A DNA stretch of 64,000 nt, taken from the NCBI GenBank assembly GCA_963816545.1, contig CAWFLE010000001.1:310001-374000 (forward strand), read 5' to 3'. A program made the position numbers and the translations under genes. The DNA is from Albimonas sp963816545 (lineage in GTDB: Bacteria > Pseudomonadota > Alphaproteobacteria > Rhodobacterales > Rhodobacteraceae). The notes beneath the pieces are model-generated. The model was not told the DNA's origin. It did no database searches and saw only the letters and a program-made list of their open reading frames with translations. Shown here one piece after another: positions 54,800 through 64,000 of this stretch; the stretch's first letter is position 1; the number at the start of each line of letters is the position of its first letter.

Positions 54800-55614
54800 G
54801 GCTTCCCGCCACGTTCGTCATCGGCGCCGCCCTCACCGCGCTGTTCCTCGGCGCCGCGCTGCTGAGCTGGCTCTGGACCCCCTGGGGGACCGAGGGCCTC
54901 TCCATCGCCGCCCGCCTCAAGCCCCCGAGCGCCGAGCACTGGTTCGGCACCGACCATTTCGGCCGCGACATCTTCTCGACCATCATGGTCGGCGCCCGGA
55001 CCTCCATCGCGGTCGCGCTGGTCGCCGTGGGCATCGGCATGGCCTTCGGCCTGCCGCTCGGGCTGATGGCTGCGGCGCGCGAGGGCTCGTGGCTCGACGA
55101 GCTGCTGATGCGGTTCAACGACCTCGTCTTCGCCTTCCCCTCGCTGCTGCTCGCCATCCTCATCACCGCGACGCTGGGGCCGGGCGCGATCAACGCGATC
55201 CTCGCCATCGGAGTGTTCAACATCCCCGTCTTCGCGCGCCTCTCCCGCGGCGCCGCGCTCAGCCTGTGGCGGCGGGAATACATGCTGGCGGCCCGGGCGG
55301 CGGGCAAGGGGCCGGCGCGCATCTCGGCCGAGCACATCCTGCCCAACATCCTCAACCTGCTGATCGTGCAGGGCACCATCCAGTTCTCCCTCGCGATCCT
55401 CGCCGAAGCCGGGCTCAGCTACGTCGGCCTCGGCACCCAGCCGCCCACGCCCTCGCTGGGCCGGATGCTCGCGGAGGCGCAGACCATGATCTACGTGGCG
55501 CCCTGGTTCGCCATCTTCCCCGGCCTTGTCATCGTCCTGACGGTTCTGGGGCTTAACCTGCTCGGCGACGGGTTGCGAGACGCGCTCGACCCGAAGCTGA
55601 GGCGCGCGCGGTGA
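54796..55614 (+). CDS. ABC transporter permease, DppC type
   Basis: A 272-aa partner of the DppB-type permease. The N-terminal helix is followed by HWFGTDHFGRDIFSTIMVGA, a DppC hallmark. The EAA loop is REYMLAARAAGKGPARISAEHILPN. It ends GLNLLGDGLRDALDPKLRRAR, the standard DppC C-terminus. Coupled at both ends to the transporter operon. Confidence 0.95.
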   Translation: MRLPATFVIGAALTALFLGAALLSWLWTPWGTEGLSIAARLKPPSAEHWFGTDHFGRDIFSTIMVGARTSIAVALVAVGIGMAFGLPLGLMAAAREGSWLDELLMRFNDLVFAFPSLLLAILITATLGPGAINAILAIGVFNIPVFARLSRGAALSLWRREYMLAARAAGKGPARISAEHILPNILNLLIVQGTIQFSLAILAEAGLSYVGLGTQPPTPSLGRMLAEAQTMIYVAPWFAIFPGLVIVLTVLGLNLLGDGLRDALDPKLRRAR

Positions 55615-55654
55615 GGGGGGACGCCCCCGCCCCGGGCAGATGGAGGGGAACACG

Positions 55655-57253
<1,599 letters not shown>

Positions 57254-57533
57254 GCCTCTGTCGAGGGCGCCGCGCCGACGGTCTCACCTCTGGAGCCGCT
57301 GCGCCCGCGGCGCATTGCGGGCCGGTCCGAATCTGGCGACGGCCGCCAGCGGCGGACCGCCGGCCACGCGCCGCGGGCGGAGCGGCTTCACCGGCGGGAC
57401 AGCCGTCGCGGCGCCCGCTCGAGGAAGCGCCGCGGGAAGGTTCGCTGCGCGCCCGCCTGCACCAAGGCCGCCGACGACGCACCGTTCGGCCGCGGAAAGC
57501 GAGAGGGAGAGCCCGCAGGCTCCCCCGGCGCCG
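57254..57533. repeat. structured GC-rich intergenic element, copy B
   Basis: It lies between convergent genes (ABC ATPase and ahcY). It shares two cores with copy A at 44944 (TGGCGACGGCCGCCAG at 57334, CCGTCGCGGCGCCC at 57403). The left arm AGCCGCTGCGCCCGCGGCGC pairs with the right arm GCGCCGCGGGCGGAGCGGCT at 19 of 20 positions. Inside this, GGCCGGTCCG/CGGACC and CTGGCG/CGCCAG nest. About 160 bp could fold as one long hairpin. No gene seen. Confidence 0.65.
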
Positions 57534-58924
57534 TCAGTAGCGGTAGTGCTCGGGCTTGAACGGCCCTTCGGTCGTCACGCCGATATACTCGGCCTGCTCG
57601 CCCGACAGCTTCGTCAGGTTCACCCCCAGCTTCGCGAGATGCAGCATCGCCACCTTCTCGTCGAGATGCTTCGGGAGCACGTAGACCTCGTTCGAATACT
57701 GGTCGCCCTTGGTCCACAGCTCGATCTGCGCCAGCACCTGGTTGGTGAAGCTCGCCGACATCACGAAGGACGGGTGGCCGGTCGCGTTCCCGAGGTTCAG
57801 CAGACGCCCCTCCGACAGCAGGATCATCCGGTTGCCCTTGGGCATCTCGATCAGATCCACCTGCGGCTTGATGTTGGTCCACTTCATGTTCTTCAGGCCC
57901 GCGACCTGAATTTCGTTGTCGAAGTGGCCGATATTGCCGACGATCGCCATGTCCTTCATCTCGCGCATATGCTCGAGGCGGATGACGTCCTTGTTGCCGG
58001 TCGTCGTGATGAAGATGTCGGCCGTGGAGACCACGTCCTCCAGCGTCGTGACGTGGAAGCCGTCCATCGCCGCCTGAAGCGCGCAAATCGGATCGACCTC
58101 CGTAACAACCACCCGCGCGCCCGCGCCGCGCAGCGACGCCGCGGAGCCCTTGCCCACGTCGCCATAGCCGCAGACCACGGCCACCTTGCCGGCCATCATG
58201 GTGTCGGTGGCGCGGCGAATGCCGTCCACCAGCGACTCCTTGCAGCCGTACTTGTTGTCGAACTTCGACTTGGTGACCGAGTTGTTGACGTTGATCGCCG
58301 GGAAGGGCAGGTGCCCCTTCTTCATCATCGAATAGAGGCGATGCACGCCGGTGGTCGTCTCCTCCGACACGCCCTTGATCATGGCGCGCTGCTTGACGAA
58401 CCAGCCCGGGGAGGCCGCCATCCGCTTGCGGATCTGGGCGAAGAGGGCCTCCTCCTCCTCCGAGTGGGCGTGGCGATGAGGTCGGTCTCCCCCTCCTCCA
58501 CCCGCGCCCCGATCAGGACGTAGAGCGTCGCGTCTCCGCCGTCGTCGAGGATCATGTTCGCGCCGCCTTCCTCGAACTGGAAGATGCGGTCGGCGTAGTC
58601 CCAATATTCCGGCAGCGTCTCGCCCTTGATGGCGAAGACCGGGATCCCCGCCTTGGCGATGGCCGCCGCGGCGTGGTCCTGGGTCGAGAAGATGTTGCAC
58701 GACGCCCAGCGGATATCCGCGCCCAGATGGGCCAGCGTCTCGATCAGCACGGCGGTCTGGATGGTCATGTGCAGCGAACCGGCGATGCGCGCGCCCTTCA
58801 GCGGCTTCGCGTCCCCGAACTCCTCCCGCAGCGCCATCAGGCCGGGCATCTCCGTCTCGGCGATGTCGAGCTCGATGCGGCCGAATTCGGCCTGGCTGAT
58901 GTCCTTGACGATGTAGTCGGTCAT
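57534..58924 (-). CDS. ahcY: adenosylhomocysteinase (one indel)
   Basis: Splits S-adenosylhomocysteine into adenosine and homocysteine, keeping the methyl cycle running. MTDYIVKDISQAEFGRIELD is the start. SLHMTIQTAVLIETL, NNSVTKSKFDNKYGC, the NAD motif VCGYGDVGKGSAASLRG and the C-terminal FKPEHYRY are all canonical. Near 58472 one C is missing (ATCGCCACGCCCACTC). Adding it restores HSEEEEALFAQIRKRM and gives 463 aa, exactly the usual size. Probably an assembly deletion. No SAH riboswitch core was found upstream. Confidence 0.96.
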
Positions 58925-59152
58925 TCGCGGTCTCCGGTTGGCGGGCGCTCTCGCGCGCGTTGTTAGCAGGCGCGGCGCCGGACGACAACGCGCGCAGGTC
59001 CGGCGAGGATCTCCAAAGGCGTGCTCACGTAAAACGTTCTTAACGAAACCGTCTTCCATTCACGGCGGGTCAAGGTTCCTTTACGTAATCTCAAGCCGTT
59101 GATTTCGATTTCCGGCCGTACTCCACCATGCGCAAGAGGAGCGCCAATAATC
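58925..59152. other. divergent promoter region between ahcY and the VPLPA-CTERM gene
   Basis: 228 bp with the starts of two divergent genes at its ends. The middle (about 59020-59110) is AT-richer, with TTCTTAACGAAACC and TTCCTTTACGTAATC, and is the likely promoter zone. I looked for an SAH or SAM riboswitch signature toward ahcY and saw none. Confidence 0.4.
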
Positions 59153-59983
59153 ATGGCCATCAAACTGCCGCGCACGCTCGCCGCCGCCGTCGTCGTCTCC
59201 GGCCTCGGCGCCACGCAGGCCGGGGCTATCACCCTGGAGTTGATCGACACTTACGTCAGAAGCGGGCCCTTCGGTCTCGCGTTCGACGGCACGAACATCT
59301 GGTGGTCGCAGAACAACGCGCAGATCAACCAGATGACGCTGGCCGGCGTGGACACCGGCGTGACCTTCGCCGGACCGGTATGGTCCGAACTGGCGTGGAA
59401 CGGGTCGCAGCTTCTCTCGGCCCAGAATACGACGATCTACGCCTTCGACGCCGGCACCGGCGCCAACCAGACCACCCAGACGCTCCTGGCGTCGCCCTTC
59501 ACGGGGATCACCAACCTCATCGACGGGTTCGACTTCGACAACGACGAGTACTGGCTCTCCCCCGATATCGGGAACGTGTACCGGGCGGCCAACGACCTCG
59601 CGAGCTTCGTGGGGGCGTCCCCGTTCCTCGGGGGGGGCGGCGGCTACTCGGGCGTGGAGAGGATACAGGCCAGCTCTCAGGACTACGTGGTCGTCGTGAA
59701 CGACGCCAGCAACCCGCGCCAGCTCTGCGTGCATGAGCTCGACGCGACGCTCGTTGGCTGCCAGCAGTTCGCCAACGCCCGCTACGAGGGGCTCGCCTTC
59801 GACGGCCGCTATGTGTGGGCGGCGGACTATTTCGGCAACAAGATCGACAAGTACGACATCCTCGGCGACGATGGCGGGTCGATCATCGTTCCGGGCGGCG
59901 TGGTGCCGCTGCCGGCGACGGCGGCGTTGCTGATTTCGGGCGCGGCCGGGCTGGGCGCCCTGCGTCTTCGCCGTCGAAGCTGA
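59153..59983 (+). CDS. VPLPA-CTERM surface protein
   Basis: A 276-aa exported protein. The signal peptide LPRTLAAAVVVSGLGATQAG is followed by a beta-propeller-like body (GPFGLAFDGTNIWWSQNN, YEGLAFDGRYVWAADYFGNK). The C-terminus is VVPLPATAALLISGAAGLGALRLRRRS, a textbook VPLPA-CTERM signal with proline motif, helix and Arg cluster. In Rhodobacterales such proteins are substrates of a dedicated exosortase. The start at 59153 follows GAGGAG. No exosortase is in the window. Confidence 0.9.
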   Translation: MAIKLPRTLAAAVVVSGLGATQAGAITLELIDTYVRSGPFGLAFDGTNIWWSQNNAQINQMTLAGVDTGVTFAGPVWSELAWNGSQLLSAQNTTIYAFDAGTGANQTTQTLLASPFTGITNLIDGFDFDNDEYWLSPDIGNVYRAANDLASFVGASPFLGGGGGYSGVERIQASSQDYVVVVNDASNPRQLCVHELDATLVGCQQFANARYEGLAFDGRYVWAADYFGNKIDKYDILGDDGGSIIVPGGVVPLPATAALLISGAAGLGALRLRRRS

Positions 59984-60063
59984 GCACGGCGCCCGCCCCC
60001 CTCGACACGGCGGGGTTTCCGCCCTTACTCCCCTCCGACGCCCGAGCGTGGAGGGGAGAGCCA

Positions 60064-60660
60064 ATGCCGACGCCGTCGCGAGCCTGGCAGCGGATGCTTT
60101 CCGGCCGGAGGCTGGACCTGCTGGATCCCGCCCCGCTGGACATCGAGATCGAGGACATCGCCCACGGGCTCGCCTTCGTCGCCCGCTGGAACGGGCAGAC
60201 CCACGGCGACTGGGCGTTCTCCGTGGCCGAGCATTCCCTGCTGGTGGAGCGGATCTTCGCCTCCATCGTCCCCGGCGCGCCGGCGAAGCACCGGCTGGCG
60301 GCCCTGCTGCACGACGCGCCCGAATACGTGATCGGCGACATGATCTCGCCGTTCAAGACCGCGCTGGGGATCGACTACAAGGCCTTCGAATCCCGCCTCT
60401 CGCGCGCGGTCCACATCCGCTTCGGCCTCTCCGCCGACACCCCGAAGACGGTGGAGGCCCGCATCAAGCGCGCCGACCGCGCCTCCGCCTGGCTGGAGGC
60501 GACCCAGCTCGCCGGTTTCGACATCGCCGAGGCCGACCGCCTGTTCGGACGCCCGAAATTCGACGGCGCCGGCGAGATCCGTCTCGCGCCCCTCCCCCCG
60601 GCCGACGCGCGGGCCAGCTTCGTCGCCCGCTTCCACGACTTGATGGCGGATCGGGGCTAG
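60064..60660 (+). CDS. HD-domain phosphohydrolase (YfbR-like)
   Basis: A 198-aa protein whose metal-binding HD residues lie in FSVAEHSLLVERIFAS and AALLHDAPEYVIGDMISPFK, with a later Asp in RIKRADRASAWLEATQLAG. YfbR-type enzymes dephosphorylate deoxynucleoside monophosphates, and the substrate here is inferred. A GGAGGGGAG site precedes the ATG. Its TAG overlaps the MFS stop in CTAG (60657-60660). Confidence 0.9.
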   Translation: MPTPSRAWQRMLSGRRLDLLDPAPLDIEIEDIAHGLAFVARWNGQTHGDWAFSVAEHSLLVERIFASIVPGAPAKHRLAALLHDAPEYVIGDMISPFKTALGIDYKAFESRLSRAVHIRFGLSADTPKTVEARIKRADRASAWLEATQLAGFDIAEADRLFGRPKFDGAGEIRLAPLPPADARASFVARFHDLMADRG

Positions 60661-61883
60661 GGCCCCGCCTCCGCCTCCTCCCGCACCGGCCGGGTCGCGA
60701 GCCACGCCAGCGCCAGCATAGTCGCGGCCCCCGCCCCGATCAGCGCGGGCCTCAGCCCCACCAAATCCGCCAAAGCCCCGATCCCGATGGCGCCGAGCGA
60801 CGTGCCCCCGATCGCCATCAGCAGCCACATGGACATCACCCGCCCGCGCCGCCCGTCCGGGGTCATCACCTGCACCACCGTCTGGTTGGACACGCCCACG
60901 ACGGTCCCGAGGAACCCCATCCCGGTCACCGCCGCCACCGCCACGGGCCACGAATGGATCAGCCCCAGCGCCACCACCAGCACCAGCCCCAGCGCGGCGC
61001 ACACCAGCGCCCGCCGGCGCATCGTCTCCGGCGAGGCGCGCCCGCGCGCCATCCAGATCGCCGAGATCACGGCCCCCGCCCCCGCCGCCGCGGTCAGCGC
61101 GCCGAACCCGCCCGCGCCGCGGCCGTAAAGCCCGTCCGCCGCCGCCGGCAGCAGCTCCAGCGCCCCGCGCGCCGGCACGGCGGAGATCGCGGTCAGCAGG
61201 ATCGCGTCCCGGATCATCGGCCGCTCCCAGGCGTAGCGGGCGCCTTCGCGCAGATCCTGGAACACGCCCCGCGCTCCTCCCGGCCCCTCGCGCTCCGTCT
61301 CCATGGGCGGCTGCGCGGGCATCAGCATGAAGGCGAGGATCTGCGGGATGTACAGCGCCGCCGCCACGCCCGCCGCCGTGGCCACGCCATACTCGTGGAT
61401 CATCCAGCCGCCCACGGCCGGGCCCACCATGCGCGTGGTGTTGAAGTTCACCGCAGTCATGGCGACGGCCTGCGGCAGGATCTCGGACGGCACCAGCCGC
61501 GGGGCCAGCGCCATGCGCATCGGGTGATACGCGCTCGCCGCCAGCCCGATCCCGAGGCTCACCGCCAGCAGCGCCGGCACGGTCACCGCATCGGCCAGCG
61601 TCATCCAGAACAGCGTCGCCCCGATCAGAAGCTGCAGCGTCTGGGTCAGGATGATCCCGTGCCGCGGGTCCACCCGGTCCGCGACCACCCCGAAGAACGG
61701 CCCGGACACGATGGTCGGCGCGAAATTCAGGAACGCCACCAGCCCCGTGAACCCGGCCGAGCCGGTGAGGTCCCAGGCCAGCCACCCGGCCACGATGCGG
61801 AGGATCCACATCCCGTTGAGGCCGAAGAAATTGCCGGCGAGGTAGTTGCGGAAGACGGTGTGAGTCAGGGCCTGCGGGATCAT
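60657..61883 (-). CDS. MFS transporter, MFS_3/enterobactin-exporter-like
   Basis: A 408-aa, 12-helix carrier: FRNYLAGNFFGLNGMWILRI, then GLVAFLNFAPTIVSGPFFG, GVVADRVDPRHGI (motif A region) and VVGVSNQTVVQVMTPDGRRGRVMSMW. The last segment is typical of MFS_3 exporters. No binding protein or biosynthetic cluster is nearby, so the exported substrate is unknown. Confidence 0.9.
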   Translation of the reverse strand: MIPQALTHTVFRNYLAGNFFGLNGMWILRIVAGWLAWDLTGSAGFTGLVAFLNFAPTIVSGPFFGVVADRVDPRHGIILTQTLQLLIGATLFWMTLADAVTVPALLAVSLGIGLAASAYHPMRMALAPRLVPSEILPQAVAMTAVNFNTTRMVGPAVGGWMIHEYGVATAAGVAAALYIPQILAFMLMPAQPPMETEREGPGGARGVFQDLREGARYAWERPMIRDAILLTAISAVPARGALELLPAAADGLYGRGAGGFGALTAAAGAGAVISAIWMARGRASPETMRRRALVCAALGLVLVVALGLIHSWPVAVAAVTGMGFLGTVVGVSNQTVVQVMTPDGRRGRVMSMWLLMAIGGTSLGAIGIGALADLVGLRPALIGAGAATMLALAWLATRPVREEAEAGP

Positions 61884-62082
61884 CGTGCGCTCTGATGTGG
61901 CGCCGCCCGGCCCTCTCGTCCAGCAAAATTAGTTTAGCTTCCTTATAGTATCGTGTTGCACCGCGGTATGTGCGGCGCACAATCCGGCCATGCGAAAACG
62001 TCCGTTGTCCTTACGATCGCGGCGCCCAACTTTCCGTCAGACAGAAGGCGCACCCAAAGCGCCCCAACCGAAAGGACAACTC

Positions 62083-62343
62083 ATGGCTCTGATCGCAGAC
62101 GCCCCCGCCCGTCGCTCGAACCTCGTGCACGAGGCCGCCGCCCGCCCCGCCGTCTCCGGCCCGGCGTCGTTCGGCGAACTGGCCGGCGCGTTCCTCTCTC
62201 TCGCCGCGCATCGCGTGGGCCGCTGGAGGGATTACCGCCGCACCATGAACGAGCTGGAGGCGCTGGACGACCGCGCCCTGCGCGACATGGCCCTCTCGCG
62301 CGGCGAGCTGAAGCGCGTGGCCCGCGAGGCCGCCGGCTACTGA
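62083..62343 (+). CDS. DUF1127 small protein
   Basis: An 86-aa protein with the C-terminal DUF1127 signature RVGRWRDYRRTMNELEALDD then ALRDMALSRGELKRVAREA. The N-terminal half is Ala/Arg-rich. AAAGGA is upstream of the ATG. An AT-rich box (TTCCTTATAGTATCG, about 61943) could be the promoter. DUF1127 proteins affect RNA turnover and phosphate or nitrogen regulation in alphaproteobacteria, and some bind RNA. Confidence 0.92.
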   Translation: MALIADAPARRSNLVHEAAARPAVSGPASFGELAGAFLSLAAHRVGRWRDYRRTMNELEALDDRALRDMALSRGELKRVAREAAGY

Positions 62344-62360
62344 AAACCTGCGGCGGACGC

Positions 62361-63243
62361 CTACGCGGCGTCCGCCCGCCCCCGCTCCAGCTCCGCCGTC
62401 TCCCAGGCGAGCATGGCGCGCTTGACCCCGAGCCCCCAGTGATACCCGCCCAGGCCCCCGCTCTTGCGGAGCGCGCGATGGCAGGGGATCAGCCAGCTCA
62501 CCGGGTTCCGCCCCACCGCCGTCCCCACCGCCCTGACCGCGTTCGGCCGCCCGATGGCCCGCGCGAGGTCCGAGTAGGTGGAGACATGGCCCGAGGGGAT
62601 GGTCAGCAGCGCCTCCCAGACCTTGATCTGGAACGGCGCGCCGACGACGCAGAGCCGCGCCTCCCCCTTCTTCCGGAACGAGGCCTCCACCCAAGGGCCC
62701 AGCGCCTGCGGATCCTCGACGAAGCGCGCGCCGGGCCAGCGGGCGGCCATGTCGGCCATGGTCGCCTCCCGCCCCTGCTCGGCCGCGAAAGCGAGCCCGC
62801 AGAGGCCGCGCTCGGTCCCCATCGCCAGCGCCTCGCCGAACGGCCCGTCGAACCAGCCCCAGCGGATGGTCACCCCGTCGGCGCCGCGCGCGAACTCGCC
62901 CGGCGTCATCGCCTCCCACGTCACGAACAGGTCATGGAGGCGCGAGGGGCCCGACAGTCCCGTCTCCAGCGCCGCATCCATCACCGTCCGCCGCTCCCGC
63001 AGCAGCGCCCGGGCGTGGTCCAGCGTCAACCACTGGAGGTAGCGCTTCGGGCTCACCCCCACCCACCTGCGTGAACATCTTCTGGAAATGCGCGGTGGAG
63101 ATCCCCATCCGCGCCGCCAGAACGTCGAGCGACGGGTGCTCGGCCGCCTGCTCCTCGATCAGCCGGATGGCGGCGAGCATCAGGTCATGGTGGAATCGGT
63201 CTCCCGCCTGCGGGCCTTCGAAGCGGCTGAGGGTCTCGGTCAT
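62361..63243 (-). CDS. Ada-like AraC-HTH/O6-alkylguanine-DNA alkyltransferase (one indel)
   Basis: 293 aa after removing one G near 63063. The N-terminal AraC-type HTH (LDVLAARMGISTAHFQKMFT, then VGVSPKRYLQWLTLDHARA) is followed by the alkyltransferase with NPVSWLIPCHRAL, whose cysteine takes the methyl or alkyl group. The Ada zinc-cysteine (phosphotriester) domain is absent, so this is the shorter two-domain form. It may both repair O6-alkylguanine and regulate. nth is divergent with a 119-bp gap, suggesting a DNA-repair locus. Confidence 0.92.
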
Positions 63244-63362
63244 GGTCGCTCTCCCGTCGATGGGACATGGATACCGCCCCCGGCGCCCGCGCACGACCCG
63301 TTTCCTGCGCTTGCCCCTCCCGCGCGGTTCCCTGCGCTTGCCCCTCCGGGGCGGGCGGGGCA

Positions 63363-64000
63363 ATGTCCGCCCCCATGACGCCCCAGCTTCCATACGCCAC
63401 GATGACCGAGATCTTCCGCCGCTTCCACGCCAGGGTGGCGGAGCCGAAGGGCGAGCTGGAGCATCTCAACGCCTTCACCCTGCTGGTGGCCGTGGCGCTG
63501 TCCGCGCAGGCCACCGACAAGGGCGTCAACAAGGCCACAAGCCGCCTGTTCGAAATCGCCGACACGCCCGAGAAGATGCTGGCGCTCGGCGAGGAGGGCC
63601 TGACCGGGCATATCCGGACCATCGGCCTCTTCCGCAACAAGGCGAAGAACGTCCTGAAGCTCTCGCGCCAGCTCATCGACGACTATGGCGGCGAAGTCCC
63701 CTCCTCCCGCGCTGCGCTGGAATCCCTCCCCGGCGTCGGGCGCAAGACGGCGAACGTGGTGCTGAACATGTGGTTCGGCCAGCCTGCGCAGGCGGTGGAC
63801 ACGCATATCTTCCGGGTCGGCAACCGCACCGGCATCGCGCCGGGCAAGGACCCCGTGGCGGTGGAGCGCGCCATCGAGGACAACGTCCCCGCCGAATACC
63901 AGCGCCACGCCCACCATTGGCTGATCCTGCACGGGCGCTACGTCTGCCTCGCCCGCAAGCCCCTCTGCCCGGACTGCCTGATCCGGGACTTGTGCCTTTT
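63363..64000 (+). CDS. nth: endonuclease III (3' end beyond window)
   Basis: The protein reads MSAPMTPQLPYATMTEIFRR and runs to the window edge. SAQATDKGVNKAT, the helix-hairpin-helix LPGVGRKTANVVL with its catalytic lysine, and VDTHIFRVGNR with the catalytic aspartate are present. A [4Fe-4S] cysteine series CLARKPLCPDCLIRDLC closes the visible part. It removes oxidised pyrimidines and nicks the AP site. ATG at 63375 or 63402 are alternative starts. Confidence 0.95.
   Translation, partial: MSAPMTPQLPYATMTEIFRRFHARVAEPKGELEHLNAFTLLVAVALSAQATDKGVNKATSRLFEIADTPEKMLALGEEGLTGHIRTIGLFRNKAKNVLKLSRQLIDDYGGEVPSSRAALESLPGVGRKTANVVLNMWFGQPAQAVDTHIFRVGNRTGIAPGKDPVAVERAIEDNVPAEYQRHAHHWLILHGRYVCLARKPLCPDCLIRDLCL

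Noticed and set aside
58925..59152. Possible SAH or SAM riboswitch upstream of ahcY
   Set aside because: I compared the region with the conserved cores I remember and found no match or clear pairing; only a promoter zone is supported.

Overview
The window is high-GC alphaproteobacterial chromosome, most like the Rhodobacteraceae/Paracoccaceae. This rests on a polyhydroxyalkanoate synthase, a MucR regulator, a VPLPA-CTERM protein, DUF1127, an aminotransferase/hom/glpX neighbourhood, and lgt-MidA-pgeF and LppC-glnD-murJ runs. Most of it is housekeeping on tightly packed, often ATGA-overlapping operons. No tRNA, rRNA, CRISPR array or replication origin was seen.

Layout. 1-3353: alpha/beta hydrolase (partial), 3-hydroxyacyl-CoA dehydrogenase-like SDR, rhodanese and thiolase (acyl-CoA metabolism). 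3518-7551: LOV blue-light histidine kinase, glpX and a soluble PAS-PAS chemoreceptor. 7652-10602: homoserine dehydrogenase, an RraB-like protein and an aminotransferase. 10789-14078: DUF2189 membrane protein, lipoprotein, phaC. 14159-15704: an AT-richer cassette of four unrecognised ORFs on the minus strand. 16005-22879: trxB, an ELM1-like protein, an Lrp regulator, an M24 peptidase remnant, pgeF, midA, lgt and an epimerase. 22937-31936: TPR protein, queG, a PEP-CTERM-like protein, GST, miaB, mucR, rimI, tsaB, nfuA, usp and an MFS transporter. 32021-33222: a second AT-richer patch with a 54-aa ORF coupled to a seven-helix membrane protein. 33236-43379: trpS, rhomboid, murJ, glnD, LppC, rsmI, yraN and gshB. 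43428-45927: comM and dapB. 46047-57253: an M20 hydrolase with a peptide-type ABC transporter, split by a DUF gene, a 2.2-kb double IS630 insertion, a BCCT carrier and a GNAT gene. 57534-64000: ahcY, VPLPA-CTERM protein, HD hydrolase, MFS, DUF1127, Ada-like methyltransferase and partial nth.

Sequence quality matters here. At least a dozen genes, including normally essential ones (trpS, ahcY, hom, dapB), carry single-base indels. In most cases undoing the indel restores a full-length protein of the family's usual size. I treat these as probable assembly errors and annotate the genes across their full extent. Many of the inserted bases lie in or next to TCGA/CGATC.

The most interesting non-routine structure is: (i) the unknown four-ORF cassette between phaC and trxB; (ii) the 54-aa/seven-helix pair; (iii) a family of about 150-170-bp GC-rich intergenic elements with nested dyad symmetry; and (iv) convergent gene pairs that share their stop codons in a CTAG palindrome. 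One such CTAG appears to have received the IS630 pair, and the TA duplication kept both stop codons.
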